Shown: piece by piece, positions 11,292 to 22,995 of the stretch
Layout: each line of letters opens with the position of its first letter
Position numbering within the stretch: position 1 is the first letter of the stretch
Source of the DNA: Tricholomella constricta
Taxonomy: Eukaryota > Basidiomycota > Agaricomycetes > Agaricales > Lyophyllaceae
Reading direction: 5' to 3'
Assembly (NCBI GenBank): GCA_013368375.1
Contig: JAACJP010000002.1
Coordinates: forward strand, 1,922,001 to 1,986,000
Length of the DNA stretch: 64,000 bases
Program-made: the position numbers and the translations under genes
Notes under the pieces: model-generated
What the model was told of the DNA's origin: nothing
Database searches by the model: none
What the model saw: only the letters and a program-made list of their open reading frames with translations

Positions 11292-12779
11292 TTACAGGAC
11301 ACCCCCACTCAGAACATACTTCGACGGTGTATGATACGAAATAAACCCTAGCGGGAGGTCCAGCTCTTCAGAAATGATAGACGCAACGAGCGCATCGACA
11401 TTAAGAATGGGGTAATCGACAGAAAATGCGGTTTGTAGATGACGGATCCCATGGCAGACGTTGCTGCTGCGATATTATATGAGTATCTGAGAACGGTATT
11501 AAGGTTGAATAAAAGACTTACAACTACCAAGTGCCGCACTGGAATCGACATATTCAAAGTCAAGCAAATTTTCGCATTCAGCAATGCCGCAGACAAACTC
11601 AGTGCATTCTTTAGACTGCGGTCGTAGTTCCATAAAATCAGGCAGCTTGAGTAAATCTGTCAGAAGCCAGGAAGGACCACCAAGCTCCGGCGGAACTTCC
11701 GTATCGGTCGTGAACGTGCCCCAAGGCTGGCCGTTTCTGGGCGATGAGAACACATTGGTCAACAAAACGACACTCAGACTAACGAAGCAAACTTTATCAT
11801 ACCTGTCCATCAGGGTGGTTGTGGCTTACGAAAAGAGCATAGTTTGGTACGTCGAGGGTCTCAATGACTGCGGAGCGAGATACTCGGTAATTAGCTTAAA
11901 AAGGACTGATAAGCCCACGTACCCAAAAACAGGTCGTCTTTCTGGACGTGATGCGTAGAGCCGTAGATCTGCATATTGGCGTTCTCGTTGGCCTTAAACC
12001 ACTTCTTCGGTACATCCAAACTCTCCATGTACTGATACATCGTGGTCTCCGTGCACATGTGCGCCGTCTTATGCCCGGCGCGCAACGGGAACGTGTATCG
12101 TCTACTGACATTTTGTCTATACAGGTCACATTAGCATCATCAACATCGGCATCACATTTTTGAAAAATCGCAGGGGCATGACCGATGAGCCACCCCGTGA
12201 AACAATGATGCGACAATTGAACTTGCGACCGAGATAATTGAAGCACGAAAACACACTCACGAGACATTATTGCCGCCCCTCCCCTTGAACGTCAGGAGTC
12301 CAACAAACGCCTCATACCCCCCCTGCGCTGCATTCCTCTTATCCTGGCGCTGGCTCCCCGATGCCACGCAGCCATACCCATAGAGCGAGGGCAGCCCGCA
12401 TACGTGGCCCTCCGCCGAAGTACCCCACTGCACCCAGGTACACCGGAAACGGTTCCCAAAGCGGAAGCGTCACTGCAGCCGAATAGATAGTTATTGAAGT
12501 GAGCATCCACGATTGAACGACGGGATAGAAACACATGATTGAACACTTACGTGATGGATGGAACTAATGGCTTAACAACAACCTGTACCTGCGTTCATCA
12601 CGCATTGTCGCAAGCTGCTCATCCTTGGCCACCAGTGATTCATAGCCCTCAAAGCCATGAGGGGCAGGCCCAGGAGTCGTGAGAAGCCCAAGGTCCTCAA
12701 GTGAGCCCGACAAAGGTGTGTGGGACTCGAAGAGCGACGATGTCGGGCGAGATACCGAGCAAGACATCCGCTGCACCAT
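11292..12779 (-). pseudogene. conserved mushroom hypothetical gene, broken by stop and deletion
   Basis: Read on the minus strand, several spliced exons give a protein I recall as a common Agaricomycete family of unknown function. Blocks are PAPHGFEGYESLVAKDEQLA, LTLPLWEPFPVYLGAVGYF, GLPSLYGYGCVASGSQRQDK, RRYTFPLRAGHKTAHMC, FKANENANMQIYGSTHHVQK, ALFVSHNHPDGQ and FSSPRNGQPWGTFTTDTEVP. Introns lie at about 12105-12260 and 11868-11922. The defects are direct: an in-frame TAG after LLLSH (12572-12574), and a deletion with frame change between GAVGYF and GLPSLYGYG near 12420. The exon near 11800 also joins out of phase. The end is TAA at 11292-11294. I therefore call it a pseudogene. The family recollection was not checked. 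Confidence 0.6.
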
Positions 12780-13003
12780 CCTTCACAATGTTGCATCAAT
12801 AAGCATGCGGATTACATCCGAGAAGATCAAAGAGCAAGCCCACGCACGTGGTGTCATACCAGCACTCGGCAGGGACATGGGGCGCATATCCGGAGATGGG
12901 TTTGACTTGGTCTCGTCCCACTCCCACTGCCTCTCTCTTTCACTTTCGATCACCGTGGGCGACATCATCTGCTCCTCCCCCGCAGCACCGCCATCCCGGA
13001 GAA

Positions 13004-13613
13004 CACAAACACGTCATGCATGGATGGGGAACGTGCAGGTCTGGCAGAAGTGGCAACATAAATATACTGTGTACCATGCAAAAAGAAACACATACCGCGC
13101 CACTGATGCTGAGCTGGAAATTACACCAATAAACAAAAGCATAGATGAAAATAGACAGAAAGGAACGCACAAAGGTGTGAAGCAGTTGGACTCCAACTCG
13201 CTATTGTCATGGCACAGGTGAACTCGTGGATGATGAAGGTCATCTTGAAATCCAAAAAAAAACATAAGTATATACGCAAAGACAACAACAGATAATTAGG
13301 ACACACCATGTCCATCAGCACCTCATCTGTAATGTTGTTATTTAACGCCAATAACGCAATGTGAGTATATTCCTCGAAGTAACTTCATGCAGCACAGAAA
13401 ATGCAATTCGAGAGCAGAATAGCATAAACGAGAGCTGACACACGGTGATAGATACCTGGCGGGCAGGGTTAGCCGCCACAGCCAGGTCTTCTGCATGTCA
13501 GGAGCAGCTTGAAGGCCGCCAACCATTCAACATGAGGGAAAGGAAAAATCTTGCGACCAACAGTTGCGACACGTCTTTTTGAACCAAAAATCCCTCACAT
13601 CACATGACCGTGA
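13004..13613 (-). repeat. 610-bp inverted duplication, arm A
   Basis: This segment is the near-identical reverse complement of 19726-20335. It contains the same putative exon start MVGGLQAAPDMQKTWLWRL and the same exon with FEEYTHIALLALNNNITDEV, read on the minus strand. The two arms differ at only a handful of bases. Homology ends at the sequence CCGTGA on the inner side and inside a putative intron on the outer side. There is no further coding continuation here, so arm A is a detached 5' gene fragment. Confidence 0.85.
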
Positions 13614-14065
13614 CATGCAGTTTGCCCACAACTAAATACATTCCCATTTCTCAACTCACGAAAGGTACAAATTGAGTAACGGACTACCAGCACCCGCTGC
13701 ATTCTGGAAGGCGACACCTACCCCAGACCCTTTTCCAAAGTGACCGCTTCTAAACACCATAAATAGGCGAATAAAAGGTAGAGCTCTATCAATCGAAAGT
13801 TGGCCTTCGAAGCAGGAACTGTGCTGAACTGTGGGGAGGTACATTCCTAACCCGTTCGCACCTAAACATTCAATGCTCCGATGCAGACCCGCCATCGCCA
13901 TTGGTGCCATGATTGAGTGCTGCCGTCTCAAGCTCCTCCTGGTTTTTATCTTCATATGGTCCTCCCCCAGCAACTCGCCCGAGATTGTCTTCCGCAGAAT
14001 GTCGACCGGGCGACGTGCTGCCTCCCATCTGCCCCCCTCTTCACAGGAATCATGTGATGCTTCCC
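13614..14065. other. non-coding stretch between arm A and the TF-like gene
   Basis: No convincing gene. Open frames here (for example minus 13656-14147) overlap the end of the neighbouring decayed gene and lack family features. Confidence 0.4.
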
Positions 14066-15705
14066 TCAGCCCTGTCGAGAGGCTTGCGGTTTGGATGGGT
14101 TGGGGAGTCCGTGTCGGTGCTGGTACTGCTTGTAGTGGGTAGGGCATGTAGGCGAGCTCTGATAACGTAGTATAGGTCGTTGTGGCATCGTTGGTGCTTG
14201 CACTTGAACTGGTTGCGGTTCTTGGGTAGGGGTATGGGGATTATGGGTATGAGTATAAGTCTGAGTATAGGACTGCTCGGGAGCGGAGGACTGCGAGGAC
14301 ATAGAAGACTGTGGCGAGACGAGCAACTCCGGGCTCGGATACTGGTACTGCTATTGTCGGTATTCCGGGGGGATCGTGTACATGGAGTGTTGTGGTGGTG
14401 GGGCATGAGGGTGCTGCTGCTGGTGTTGTGGTGGTGGCTGCCGCTCCTGTACATACGTCTAATGTAGGCTTGGCATTGATTGCGAGTGACTGAGAGTGTG
14501 ACGCGGGAGGTGGGACGGATCGAGAGGTGGCTTAGCGGAAGCCATGACGCGGGGTTGCTGCGATAGTGGCGCCTGGCTAGTGTACAGTGCGTGCTGTCCG
14601 TAAGCTTCCTCGTACTGTGCATTTTGTGACCAGATAGGCTGATATTGTTCCGTGCACATTGTGATTTGTCGATGATGCTGCCGTTGCGATCGTCGTTGCT
14701 GTTCCAGTTCCAGTTCCAGCTGCTTCTGCTGTTCAAACTGCTGCTGCGCTTGCTATATCCGCTGTTGTTCCTGCAGCTGCTGGTACTGCTCACGCTGCTC
14801 CTGTAACTGCCGCTGTTCCTCCATCTGTTGCTCCTGGACCTGCTGCCGTTGACTCGTTTGCTGCTCCTGATACAATCTCTGCTGTTCCATCTCCATCTTT
14901 TGACCGCCCTTCCGCCGTACGCCGATGCCTGCTGGAACAGCTCACAAGCCGCCTTGAGCTCCACCAGGGCGGCCGACGCCACCTTCGACTGCGAACTGTG
15001 CGTCACGACAGACGCCAGCATCACCTACAAAAAATTCCATGTTCAATGACCGTGAACGCGGCACAGCATACTGTATTGTAAGAGAGCGCACCGCTGCGGA
15101 AAAGGCATGTGTCCATAACACCCAGAAGCGCGCAATCTGCGCGGGGAAGAGATTGAACTGCTGTTTCACAAACGCAAGGATAGTACACGCGCTACGGTAT
15201 CCGGCCAAGAAGGATGGAGCATATTGGCTCTTGATGGGGTCCTGTGGGTGACTTGCGAGCGCGTGCGCGAAGAAACAGCGGTGGATGTATAGTAGCGCTA
15301 TATAGAACGAAATTCGCTTATTCATTTTGAGAACTAAAGGGGCAAGGAAAGACAAGCAAGCCATGGAAAAAAGGAGGCGATTAAAATGTGACTCACTCAA
15401 CTCGCGGTAATTAGTCGGCATGAAGTGGCTCATCGTCTTGCCGAACCGCTGTTTGTCACCTGTATGACATTGGTAGCGTTAAGTGAGCGGTAGGGACAAA
15501 GGCGAAGGAGAACCCTACCACAGAAGATCTCTTTGAGGCTGGTCTGGTCAAACACGTTCTGAAGCGTCGATGGGAGGAGGTCGCCATCGATAGAAATGAA
15601 AGAGAGGATAGGGAATTGATGGCAGGTTGCAGGGAGGCAAAGGAGATGTGCTCTGGTGATCGGACGTGTCAGGATTTGCTTCCTTCCTTCAATCACATTC
15701 GACAA
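14066..15705 (-). pseudogene. fungal C6-type transcription-factor-like gene, Gln-rich tail with three TAG stops
   Basis: Minus-strand exons give SIDGDLLPSTLQNVFDQTSL, then (after an intron at about 15463-15521) DKQRFGKTMSHFMPTNYREL, then VLKMNKRISFYIALLYIHRC and FFAHALASHPQDPIKSQYAP, SFLAGYRSACTILAFVKQQF, and ASAALVELKAACELFQQASA. This order (YIHRCFF, APSFLA.YR, ARFW..WTHAFSAAV, L..AC.LF) matches the middle-homology region of basidiomycete Zn2Cys6 transcription factors as I remember them. The Zn cluster itself is not visible. A Gln-rich tail follows. It contains three in-frame TAG codons where Gln is expected (in RI*QAQQQ, LH*TYVQE and YRQ*QYQYP). The tail ends in TGA at 14066-14068. The pattern indicates a dead gene. 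Confidence 0.55.
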
Positions 15706-16029
15706 ACTGCTCTGCCCGCCTCAAATCTGTGGCTACTGTCCACTGGAACTTACAAAACTATCTATGGAAGACGAAGGCACGAAACGATCGTTGTTTTCGG
15801 AGTAGTCACAACGGCCTCAACGTGGAACTAACCTTGGCAGTGTTAACAGCACTGCAGCTCGCAACCGAGCAAAGGAGTGGCACGGGCTACGATACGATGA
15901 CTTTATTCACCATCGGTGTGTTGAGGCCTTTGAGTCCCATTCGACAATTGACAATGCTATCTACAGAAAACGCAAACCACACGCATCGGCTGTTCTCGAC
16001 TATGAAAAATCACACACAGGGGCCGCAAC

Positions 16030-17250
16030 TTCAAGAAAACCCTCCACTCATCATAAGGAAAGACAGTACATCCCTTCCCTGCACCACAGCTCTTTTTTCG
16101 TCCTAACCATGTCACCCCCATATCCTCCAGCTCCTCCTTGTCGAAGCCATCAAGCCCTTTGCCGACGCACACACCAGTACGACTCAGCACCACGGCGCGG
16201 TCCAATCGGCGATGCAGCTTTTCTCGCACTACCAAACGCTCTAGAAGGCATAGATGTGCATGCTTTTGGGACGGTGGATGGGTGTGTGAGGGAGGTCCGT
16301 GTTAAGTGGATGGAGGAATTGGTCCAGGAATCTGTGAGGAACTGAGCTGGTCGGTGTACTGTAGAAGGTGTAGGAGGCAGATGCAGCTCGTTCTCGAGAC
16401 ACTCATGGTTCAACCACGTCGTCGGTTTCAGTCTCCACACGGTGCGCCTTTCCATACTTTCAATTGATTAACCTTATCGAATTTATCAGTTTATTATCGT
16501 CCCATGTTACCCCTGGAGCGCTCGTTGAGCGCAAAGAGGACTCAGTGCCCGCACCCGCTCTGACCATCCGTTACTCGGAAATCCTTCGTGCACTCGCTTC
16601 AGCAACAACACCAACGCTACATCGACCTGTTCACCTCGTAGTGCCCACCTCCACCGCCATTGCAACTGCGCCCAGTACCACGGCAACCAAGGACCTTCCC
16701 CCACCCCCTCCTCGAATCCCATCTGCCGACTGACATCGCAATCTTAGAAAACACTGCTCAAAACCGTACGCACCGACTCTGGCAATGACACCCTGTGAGG
16801 GTCGCAATTTCAAGTTAGGTTCGCCCACTCGCCATGGATATCATGAAGGACGGACAGTACGTCCCGTTCCCCAATCACGGCTCTCCCATCCTAACCTCTC
16901 ACCCACAGAGCCTCTAGCTCCTCCTTCTGGAAGCCGAGCGCGCCTGGACCCACGCTCAATACCTCAACGTAGGCCCTCGAGCCCTCTGCCGACCCACACG
17001 CCAGCACTCTTCACCATAGCGCAATGGGCCGCTTTCGGCGTGCGGTCCAAAGTTAGGCGATGTAGCTTTTTGTCGCGCTGCCAGGCCCTGTAGACCCTCG
17101 GCTGCCTCAGCACTTTGCACCTCCTCCAGGCCAACCCGTAAACCCTCATGCTAAACAGCCGCTTTCTCCGCGGCCGAGGTGACTTTGAAAACGCGCTAGG
17201 CCAGCTGGGCGTTGCAATCGGCTTGCTGGATGTGTTGGCGGAGCGCACAT
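16030..17250 (-). repeat. diverged tandem duplicate of an unidentified coding fragment
   Basis: Two stretches, about 16.03-16.26 and 16.84-17.10 kb, are related. Both contain (minus strand) AAGCT(A/G)CATCGCC, then a GTGTG(C/G)G-TCGGCA(A/G)AGGGCT block, then a segment coding KEELE followed by a Trp-rich patch. The first copy lacks about 30 bp present in the second. In each copy the best frame is short. It may be the upstream end of the TF-like gene or a separate decayed gene. An 18-bp tandem repeat (GTTATGTACTGTGCGG) lies at 17309-17342. Confidence 0.4.
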
Positions 17251-17366
17251 GGACGAGCAGGGAGAAAGCGCTCTATGTGCGTTTAGCGGATGAGATGGGG
17301 CTCGAGGTTATGTACTGTGCGGGTTATGTACTGTGCGGGTTAGCGCACGGGACAGCCTGCGGCTAG

Positions 17367-17934
17367 AAGCTGGTATGTGTCTTGGGTCAACAAAAACGCT
17401 GAACATTGGATCGAATGATCGCGCCAGCGTTATATGGCTTCCACAAACTTCTCCGTAGGTGTGTGCACATCATAAATTAGTTTATTTTGCCGTGTGATAA
17501 CAAAACCTGCTCAGCATGTATGGATGTACAGGAAACGTTGGAAGTGGATCATTTTCACTGGGTTGCTGACCATAAAGTGAAAATCAAGATCCTAGGCAAC
17601 ATCATGACAATTAGCACTTGATTCAGTAACTTGCGCGACCCTTCGCGATACGAAATCTACATCTTTGACAGATACATTTCAGGCATCATGCCCTGGTTGT
17701 GATGTTAAGTAGTACACGTCGGTGGGTAATTGGAGAGAGTTTGGTGTGACAAATAGGTACTCAACCATAAAAGTATCCAAGAGGTTAACCACCTGCGCGT
17801 TCAAATTGAAAGAAGGAGAGTAGGGTCACCAAGCAGAAAAATTTGCTACGTTACGCAGTTTAAAAAAAACACAAAGAGGAAATATCAAAATGTATACTGC
17901 GGTTTTGAAAAATTGTGCTATATATCTTGAGATT
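17367..17934. other. AT-rich intergenic region
   Basis: About 570 bp with no gene recognised. Confidence 0.4.
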
Positions 17935-19204
17935 TTAACGCCATGGTCCATGAAAGAGACTTTCCCGAGAACTAAGCCTCCTCATCCTCTCTTCATCCTC
18001 ATGTACCCACAATTGATCGCTTTGGTCGTTGTCGAAGAAGAACATCCTTTCGTTGTCCATATTGTGCACCGACGTTTCGATTGTCCATAAACCTCCTTCA
18101 ACAACCCAAGCTCCGTGAACACATTCTTGAGTGCTAGGTGCAAGGTCAGAATTGTCGATGCCTCTGCTTTCTTCGTACTTTGCGGCCAAGGCACCATCGT
18201 CTCGTTCGGCAGATGTAAACCTGACATCCACCAAATTTGCCTGTGTCGGGAGAGCTGAAGTCCAGCGAGCTAAAAGTTTTTCGTGTTCTTCATCTGTTGG
18301 TGGCCAAAATATGTAGCCATCTGTCGAGATTCGCAAGAAGCGTGATTTTGCGAACATGGACAGATTTCGTGCCCAGTTCGCTCCATTCCAGGGTCCTTCC
18401 GTCCTTGGTAAATTTTTGTTTGGGTTAGTCTAATGAATAAATTAGTGCTGTTCATAACCTTCATTATAATAATGAATACTTGAGAATCCATGTTTCTCAA
18501 ATGAACTTGGGTAATTGATGTTGGTAGTCGATCACCGCCTGCGGTCCGAGACCACCAACGGTCAAAGCAATTGACATCTTCATGAGCAAACTCGATGATC
18601 AGGCAATCGAGTTGGGTCATAGTTTTGAAAGATTTCAGAAGCAATTTCCAGAACAGTTGGACTTGCTGTCTAGATATCTGGTTTTCAAGCAAGCCATCGG
18701 CAGATAGATCGACACAGACGTCGAGGGTGATGACAAGAGAACCGATATTTGGACGAGCGCTGACTGTACTTAGCACGTAGAGGGCGTGTTCGATACCGAG
18801 AAGTTGAATGTGGCGGTAGAAGTAGGGATCAAGGAGGGTTCTGAACTTTGTTGACATGGATCGTAGTTGAATGATATCGTTTCTTGTCATGGACCATATG
18901 ACGAGAGGGATGATGTGGTTGGACCAGATGTCAAAATCCACTACAACTAGCATGAGTTACTGTAAATGATACACTTTAATGGAAGCCTACAATCTTTCAT
19001 CTCGTGAAAAATATCGTAAGCTTCAGTGGGAGCCGTGTTATGCAACCAATGCTGTTCATTTAAACATGCTAAATGACAATCAAGATAGAATTCTGCATAG
19101 TACTTACAAAGTTTTGGTTCAAAGATTGCCAGTGGCGTTCTCAGAATTAGCAAAAGATAGTCGTCGTCTGACGACTCTGTTGGATGCAAAGATGTGTTTT
19201 GCAA
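17935..19204 (-). CDS. hypothetical protein, F-box-like
   Basis: Minus-strand gene. The upstream exon (to about 18994) reads TESSDDDYLLLILRTPLAIF and ends EAYDIFHEMKD. A 40-odd-nt intron (GTAGGC ... CTAG) joins it in phase to VVDFDIWSNHIIPLVIWSMT, then LRSMSTKFRTLLDPYFYRHI and LLGIEHALYVLSTVSARPNI. This resembles the F-box plus beta-strand opening of many mushroom hypothetical proteins. A third exon begins near 18400 with GPWNGANWARNLSMFAKSRF and ends HGPWR at 17935. The splice between the second and third exons (18.41-18.49 kb) could not be placed in phase. The true start codon is uncertain. Confidence 0.45.
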
Positions 19205-19230
19205 ACAAACAAAGTCAGTACTTGACGCAA

Positions 19231-19690
19231 CTATATTATCTCGCGGTCACGCATAATCAATCGACAGGCCACACAACGTCCTCTACACTGTATAGTGAGT
19301 TTTGCAAACAATTGACAATGTCGATCATGTCTGAACCGTAAATACAGGGATTTTGCGATGTGATCGCAAGGGGTATTAGGCTTCAGGAAACAGTGCTCGC
19401 CAGTAGAGCAAACATAATCCTGGGCATGTACGTGCCTTCTACGGTACTGGATAACTTTGTTAAAAATGTTTAACCCGTACGCGAACATTGGCCACCCAAC
19501 GTCGAGAAAAACAGCTTTTTGATGTGCCCATTGACGTGCTTCTGTCTTTCGTTTTCAAGGCCAAACAGTCGTCCATAATACTTCAAGTTGGGACACCACT
19601 TTGGCTTTCTCTGACATGTACGATGCACGTTGAGTAAAAAGCAATGTGGTCAATTCCACTTTAAACCATTTACAGCCTGAACTGTGCTTG
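19231..19690 (-). CDS. hypothetical Cys/His-rich fragment
   Basis: Two frames of plausible coding sequence on the minus strand: PNLKYYGRLFGLENERQKHV and MFAYGLNIFNKVIQYRRRHV, the latter followed by CSTGEHCFLKPNTPCDHIAK. A 60-nt GT-AG intron then leads to CRGRCVACRLIM and TAG at 19231. The spaced cysteines (C..HC...C, CxxxCxxC) could bind metal. The family is not recognised. The first two segments overlap in different frames, so at least one is not coding, or the gene is broken. Confidence 0.25.
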
Positions 19691-19725
19691 GTCTGGGGTC
19701 AACGTAGCGGGCCCTGCGGCGGATT

Positions 19726-20335
19726 TCACGGTCATGTGATGTGAGGGATTTTTGGTTCAAAAAGACGTGTCGCAACTGTCGGTCGCAAGATTTTTCCTTT
19801 CCCTCATGTTGAATGGTTGGCGGCCTTCAAGCTGCTCCTGACATGCAGAAGACCTGGCTGTGGCGGCTAACCCTGCCCGCCAGGTATCTATCACCGTGTG
19901 TCAGCTCTCGTTGATGCTATTCTGCTCTCGAATTGCATTTTCTGTGCTGCATGAAGTTACTTCGAGGAATATACTCACATTGCGTTATTGGCGTTAAATA
20001 ACAACATTACAGATGAGGTGCTGATGGACATGGTGTGTCCTAATTATCTGTTGTTGTCTTTGCGTATATACTTATGTTTTTTTTTGGATTTCAAGATGAC
20101 CTTCATCATCCACGAGTTCACCTGTGCCATGACAATAGCGAGTTGGAGTCCAACTGCTTCACACCTTTGTGCGTTCCTTTCTGTCTATTTTCATCTATGC
20201 TTTTGTTTATTGGTGTAATCTCCAGCTCAGCGTCAGTGGCGCGGTATGTGTTTCTTTTTGCGTGGTGCACAGTATATTTATGTTGCCACTTCTGCCAGAC
20301 CTGCGCGTTCCTCATCCATGCATGACGTGTTTATG
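19726..20335 (+). repeat. 610-bp inverted duplication, arm B
   Basis: Near-identical reverse complement of 13004-13613. This arm sits directly upstream of the coiled-coil gene and holds its probable first exons (MVGGLQAAPDMQKTWLWRL at 19814; FEEYTHIALLALNNNITDEV near 19965). It is therefore likely the source copy and arm A the derived one. Confidence 0.85.
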
Positions 20336-22995
20336 TTTAAGACGATTGATGTCGGTGGCGTTTGTGTATACGAAGCTCCCGATTCTGAACGCAACGGCAT
20401 CTGCGGAGGTTTTTCTAGTGTCAGTTTCCTACGTCTTTTCTTTTATTGTTTCAATTAAGTATTGATCTCGGTACTTCAATACAGCTGTGGCTCTAAGTTC
20501 CTCCGTAAACACCGAAATGTGCGCCGGATCACATTTTGAACCCCCTCGGCCTCGCGTCCGCCGGAACCGCAGCCGCAGACGCCTGTACACCCGCCGCCCC
20601 TCAAGTCGACGAGTGATTTCCACTCGTCTATTATCCCGATCAGCCCCGGCATCTCGGACGCGGTCAATTACATCCGCATGGAGGCGCGGGACGCTGAAAA
20701 AATTTAGGAACATGTGGTAGAAGACAATAGAGGGAAGGCAAAGGAGAAAGCAAAAAAGAAGGAGACGAAGGATAAGGAGAAGGAAACAGAAGCCAGACAA
20801 AGACAAGGGGCTGACCCGGACAAAGGCGATTCGGTGGATAAAGGCAAGTTGAAGGATTTGTGGAGGAAAAGCGACTCCACGATGAGCCACCATACTGTTC
20901 GTCCTGGAGGCCGCCCGTCGCGTCCTGTGTCCATGGCCGAGACCCTGCAGTCGAACCACACCATTGTGCCCGTCAACAAGCGGCAGAGTGCCCTCATCAC
21001 CAATGCCGACTTTGGTATGCCAGAAGAGGACGATTCAGACGGCTCCGTCGAGGACAGCAGCCATAGCAATGACATTGCCACGAGCAACACTTCTTCTACC
21101 CCCGCTACCAGCATATCCTTTACATCTAATTCCCCCACCCCGTCGATCAAGGCGCGAGACCACCGTTCCATGTCGCTCAACATCTCCACACACACCGCCG
21201 CTGCATTGGCGAAACACAGGCTTCCACCAACATCGTCCAGTGCCTCTGCCGCTAACCTCACACACTCCCTTTCTGAACACTCACCTCACATCTCCCCGTC
21301 TGCCATGTTCAAGTCGCCCTCGCCCTCGTACTCGCGTAATGGCCCACCACCCACCGCGATGGGCTCCTCTTCCTCGGCACCACGACAATTCCGCCCTAAC
21401 AACAACAATAACAACAGCACCAACCCATACACGACCTTTCCGCCCCCGCCCGGTAATGGCGGTGGGAGCGGGAGCGGCGGCAGTGCATCATTTGTGCTCG
21501 CGCGCGCAAGTAAGCGCAGCATGAGCGTACAGGAGCGGTTTGGGCGTTGTCTTCTGACTGCGCCTGGCCGGCGTGGATTCGATGGAGAGACTGAATCCGA
21601 GCGGGGCGAGAAGAATGGTAATAGTAATGGTGGCAGCAGTGAGTTTGGGGAGCTGCGCCCGAGTAGCAGTTTATCGGAACGAGTGGGCAGACGGTGGGAG
21701 GGCGCGGAAGACGGAGGCGGTAGTGTGGGTGGAAGAGCACCGATAACGGAGTGGTTAGATCCAAGGACGATGAAGGCATTCAAGGCGGCGGGGTTGATGG
21801 ATTTTGAACGAGATCAACAGCAATATGAGCGCAGCCCTGGGAGCGTTTCTGGCTTCAGCTCTGGACCGGGGTCGGGGACAATAGGGCGATTTGCGTCCAT
21901 GCGGAGCACGTCCGAATACAACCCGCGTGCGCCTTCACGCATGGCGTTCTCGGAAGTGGGTGGCAGCAGTATCAGTCACCGGGGGAGTGGGAGTGGGGCA
22001 GGGATGGCCTGGATGGGTATGCTTATGGGCTCATGGAGAGCCCTACTTTCACCATCAAGTGGGAGTCGAGTTCTTCGCGTTTTTGGGTAGAGATCGGGAG
22101 CGGGATAGGGATAGGGAGCGGGAGGAACTCCGGGAGTTGAAGGATAAACACGCAACGGAGACGGGGGTGTTGCTTGGTGCTCTTTCTGACTCGCAGCGCA
22201 CCGCCAGGGTCCTGCGAGAGGAGAATGGGGAACTGAGGGATCGGTTGGAGCATGTAAAGGCGGAGAACGGCGCCCTGCAAAGGGTAGTCGGGGATCTGAC
22301 GAAGGAGGCAGGGGAGCTAAGGGTCCAGATGCAAATGATTAAAACAAGTGTGACCACGAGCAGCAGGCTTGGGGCTGGAACTTGGAGCATACCTGTCCGG
22401 AGGAGCGGGCTCAGCACAGCCATCCACATCGACCAGAATGACGGTGATGGGTGGGGAAGTCCTGTCAAGGATGATGGGGAGCGTAGTCAGGACGAGATAG
22501 GAACGCAACTCGTCGCCTGTCAAGTCGAAAGGGAGAGATACGGAGGAGGAGTCTCAGCGATTTCATAATCATCATTTGGAACTTCCACAGACAGGCCCTG
22601 TCTTGTCCTCGACTCCCGCTATGCACAAGCATAGGTGGCGCTTCAGCACAACATTGTCCATCTTCCCGGTGCCGCCACCAAACATGACAATGTTGCTGCA
22701 CGACAACGACCACAGCGACTCGATCTCGCTCAACGGCGACTTGGAATTTTCGCCAGCTCCAATGCCCATCCGTGGTGGAAAAGGTTCGGTGAATGGCCAT
22801 ACCCACAATACATCTGTCGCGTCTGTGATGAATATTTCGCCCACGAGGGCCAACTTCTCGATGACAACGGGAAGCCCAGGAAGCCTCTTTTTATGCCCCG
22901 AGCATGACATGCACCTTGAAGATATGGACAGCCTAGATCTTGGAACCAGGCGGGACGCCAACTTCACGATGGACGATGGTGACTGGAGTGACTGA
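19814..22995 (+). pseudogene. Ser-rich coiled-coil protein gene in several frames
   Basis: A conserved-looking protein is spread over three frames. One frame reads STSDFHSSIIPISPGISDAV up to ARDAEKI, then TAG at 20705-20707, then continues EHVVEDNRGKAKEKAKKKET through a Ser/Pro/Asn-rich region to about 21990. The next blocks are DGYAYGLMESPTF in a second frame, then REREELRELKDKHATETGVL and SDSQRTARVLREENGELRDR in the third frame (a coiled coil). After about 22540 the frame returns to ESQRFHNHHLELPQTGPV and ends NFTMDDGDWSD with TGA at 22993-22995. The C-terminal block SPTRANFSMTTGSPGSLFL is one I recall from Agaricomycete proteins of unknown function. One stop and at least three frame changes without introns make decay very likely. 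Confidence 0.55.

Noticed and set aside
14066..15030. Reassigned genetic code with TAG as Gln
   Set aside because: Other genes in the window end in TAG in normal positions (helicase at 3861, BTB paralogue 2 at 9879), and the TAG-rich genes carry other damage.
13004..20335. One giant transposon with 610-bp terminal inverted repeats
   Set aside because: The arms contain the 5' exons and introns of a host-like gene, arm B is continuous with that gene, and no target duplication flanks the arms.
21286..21783. Long minus-strand ORFs opposite the Ser-rich region
   Set aside because: Composition mirrors the repetitive plus-strand coding region; no independent motifs.
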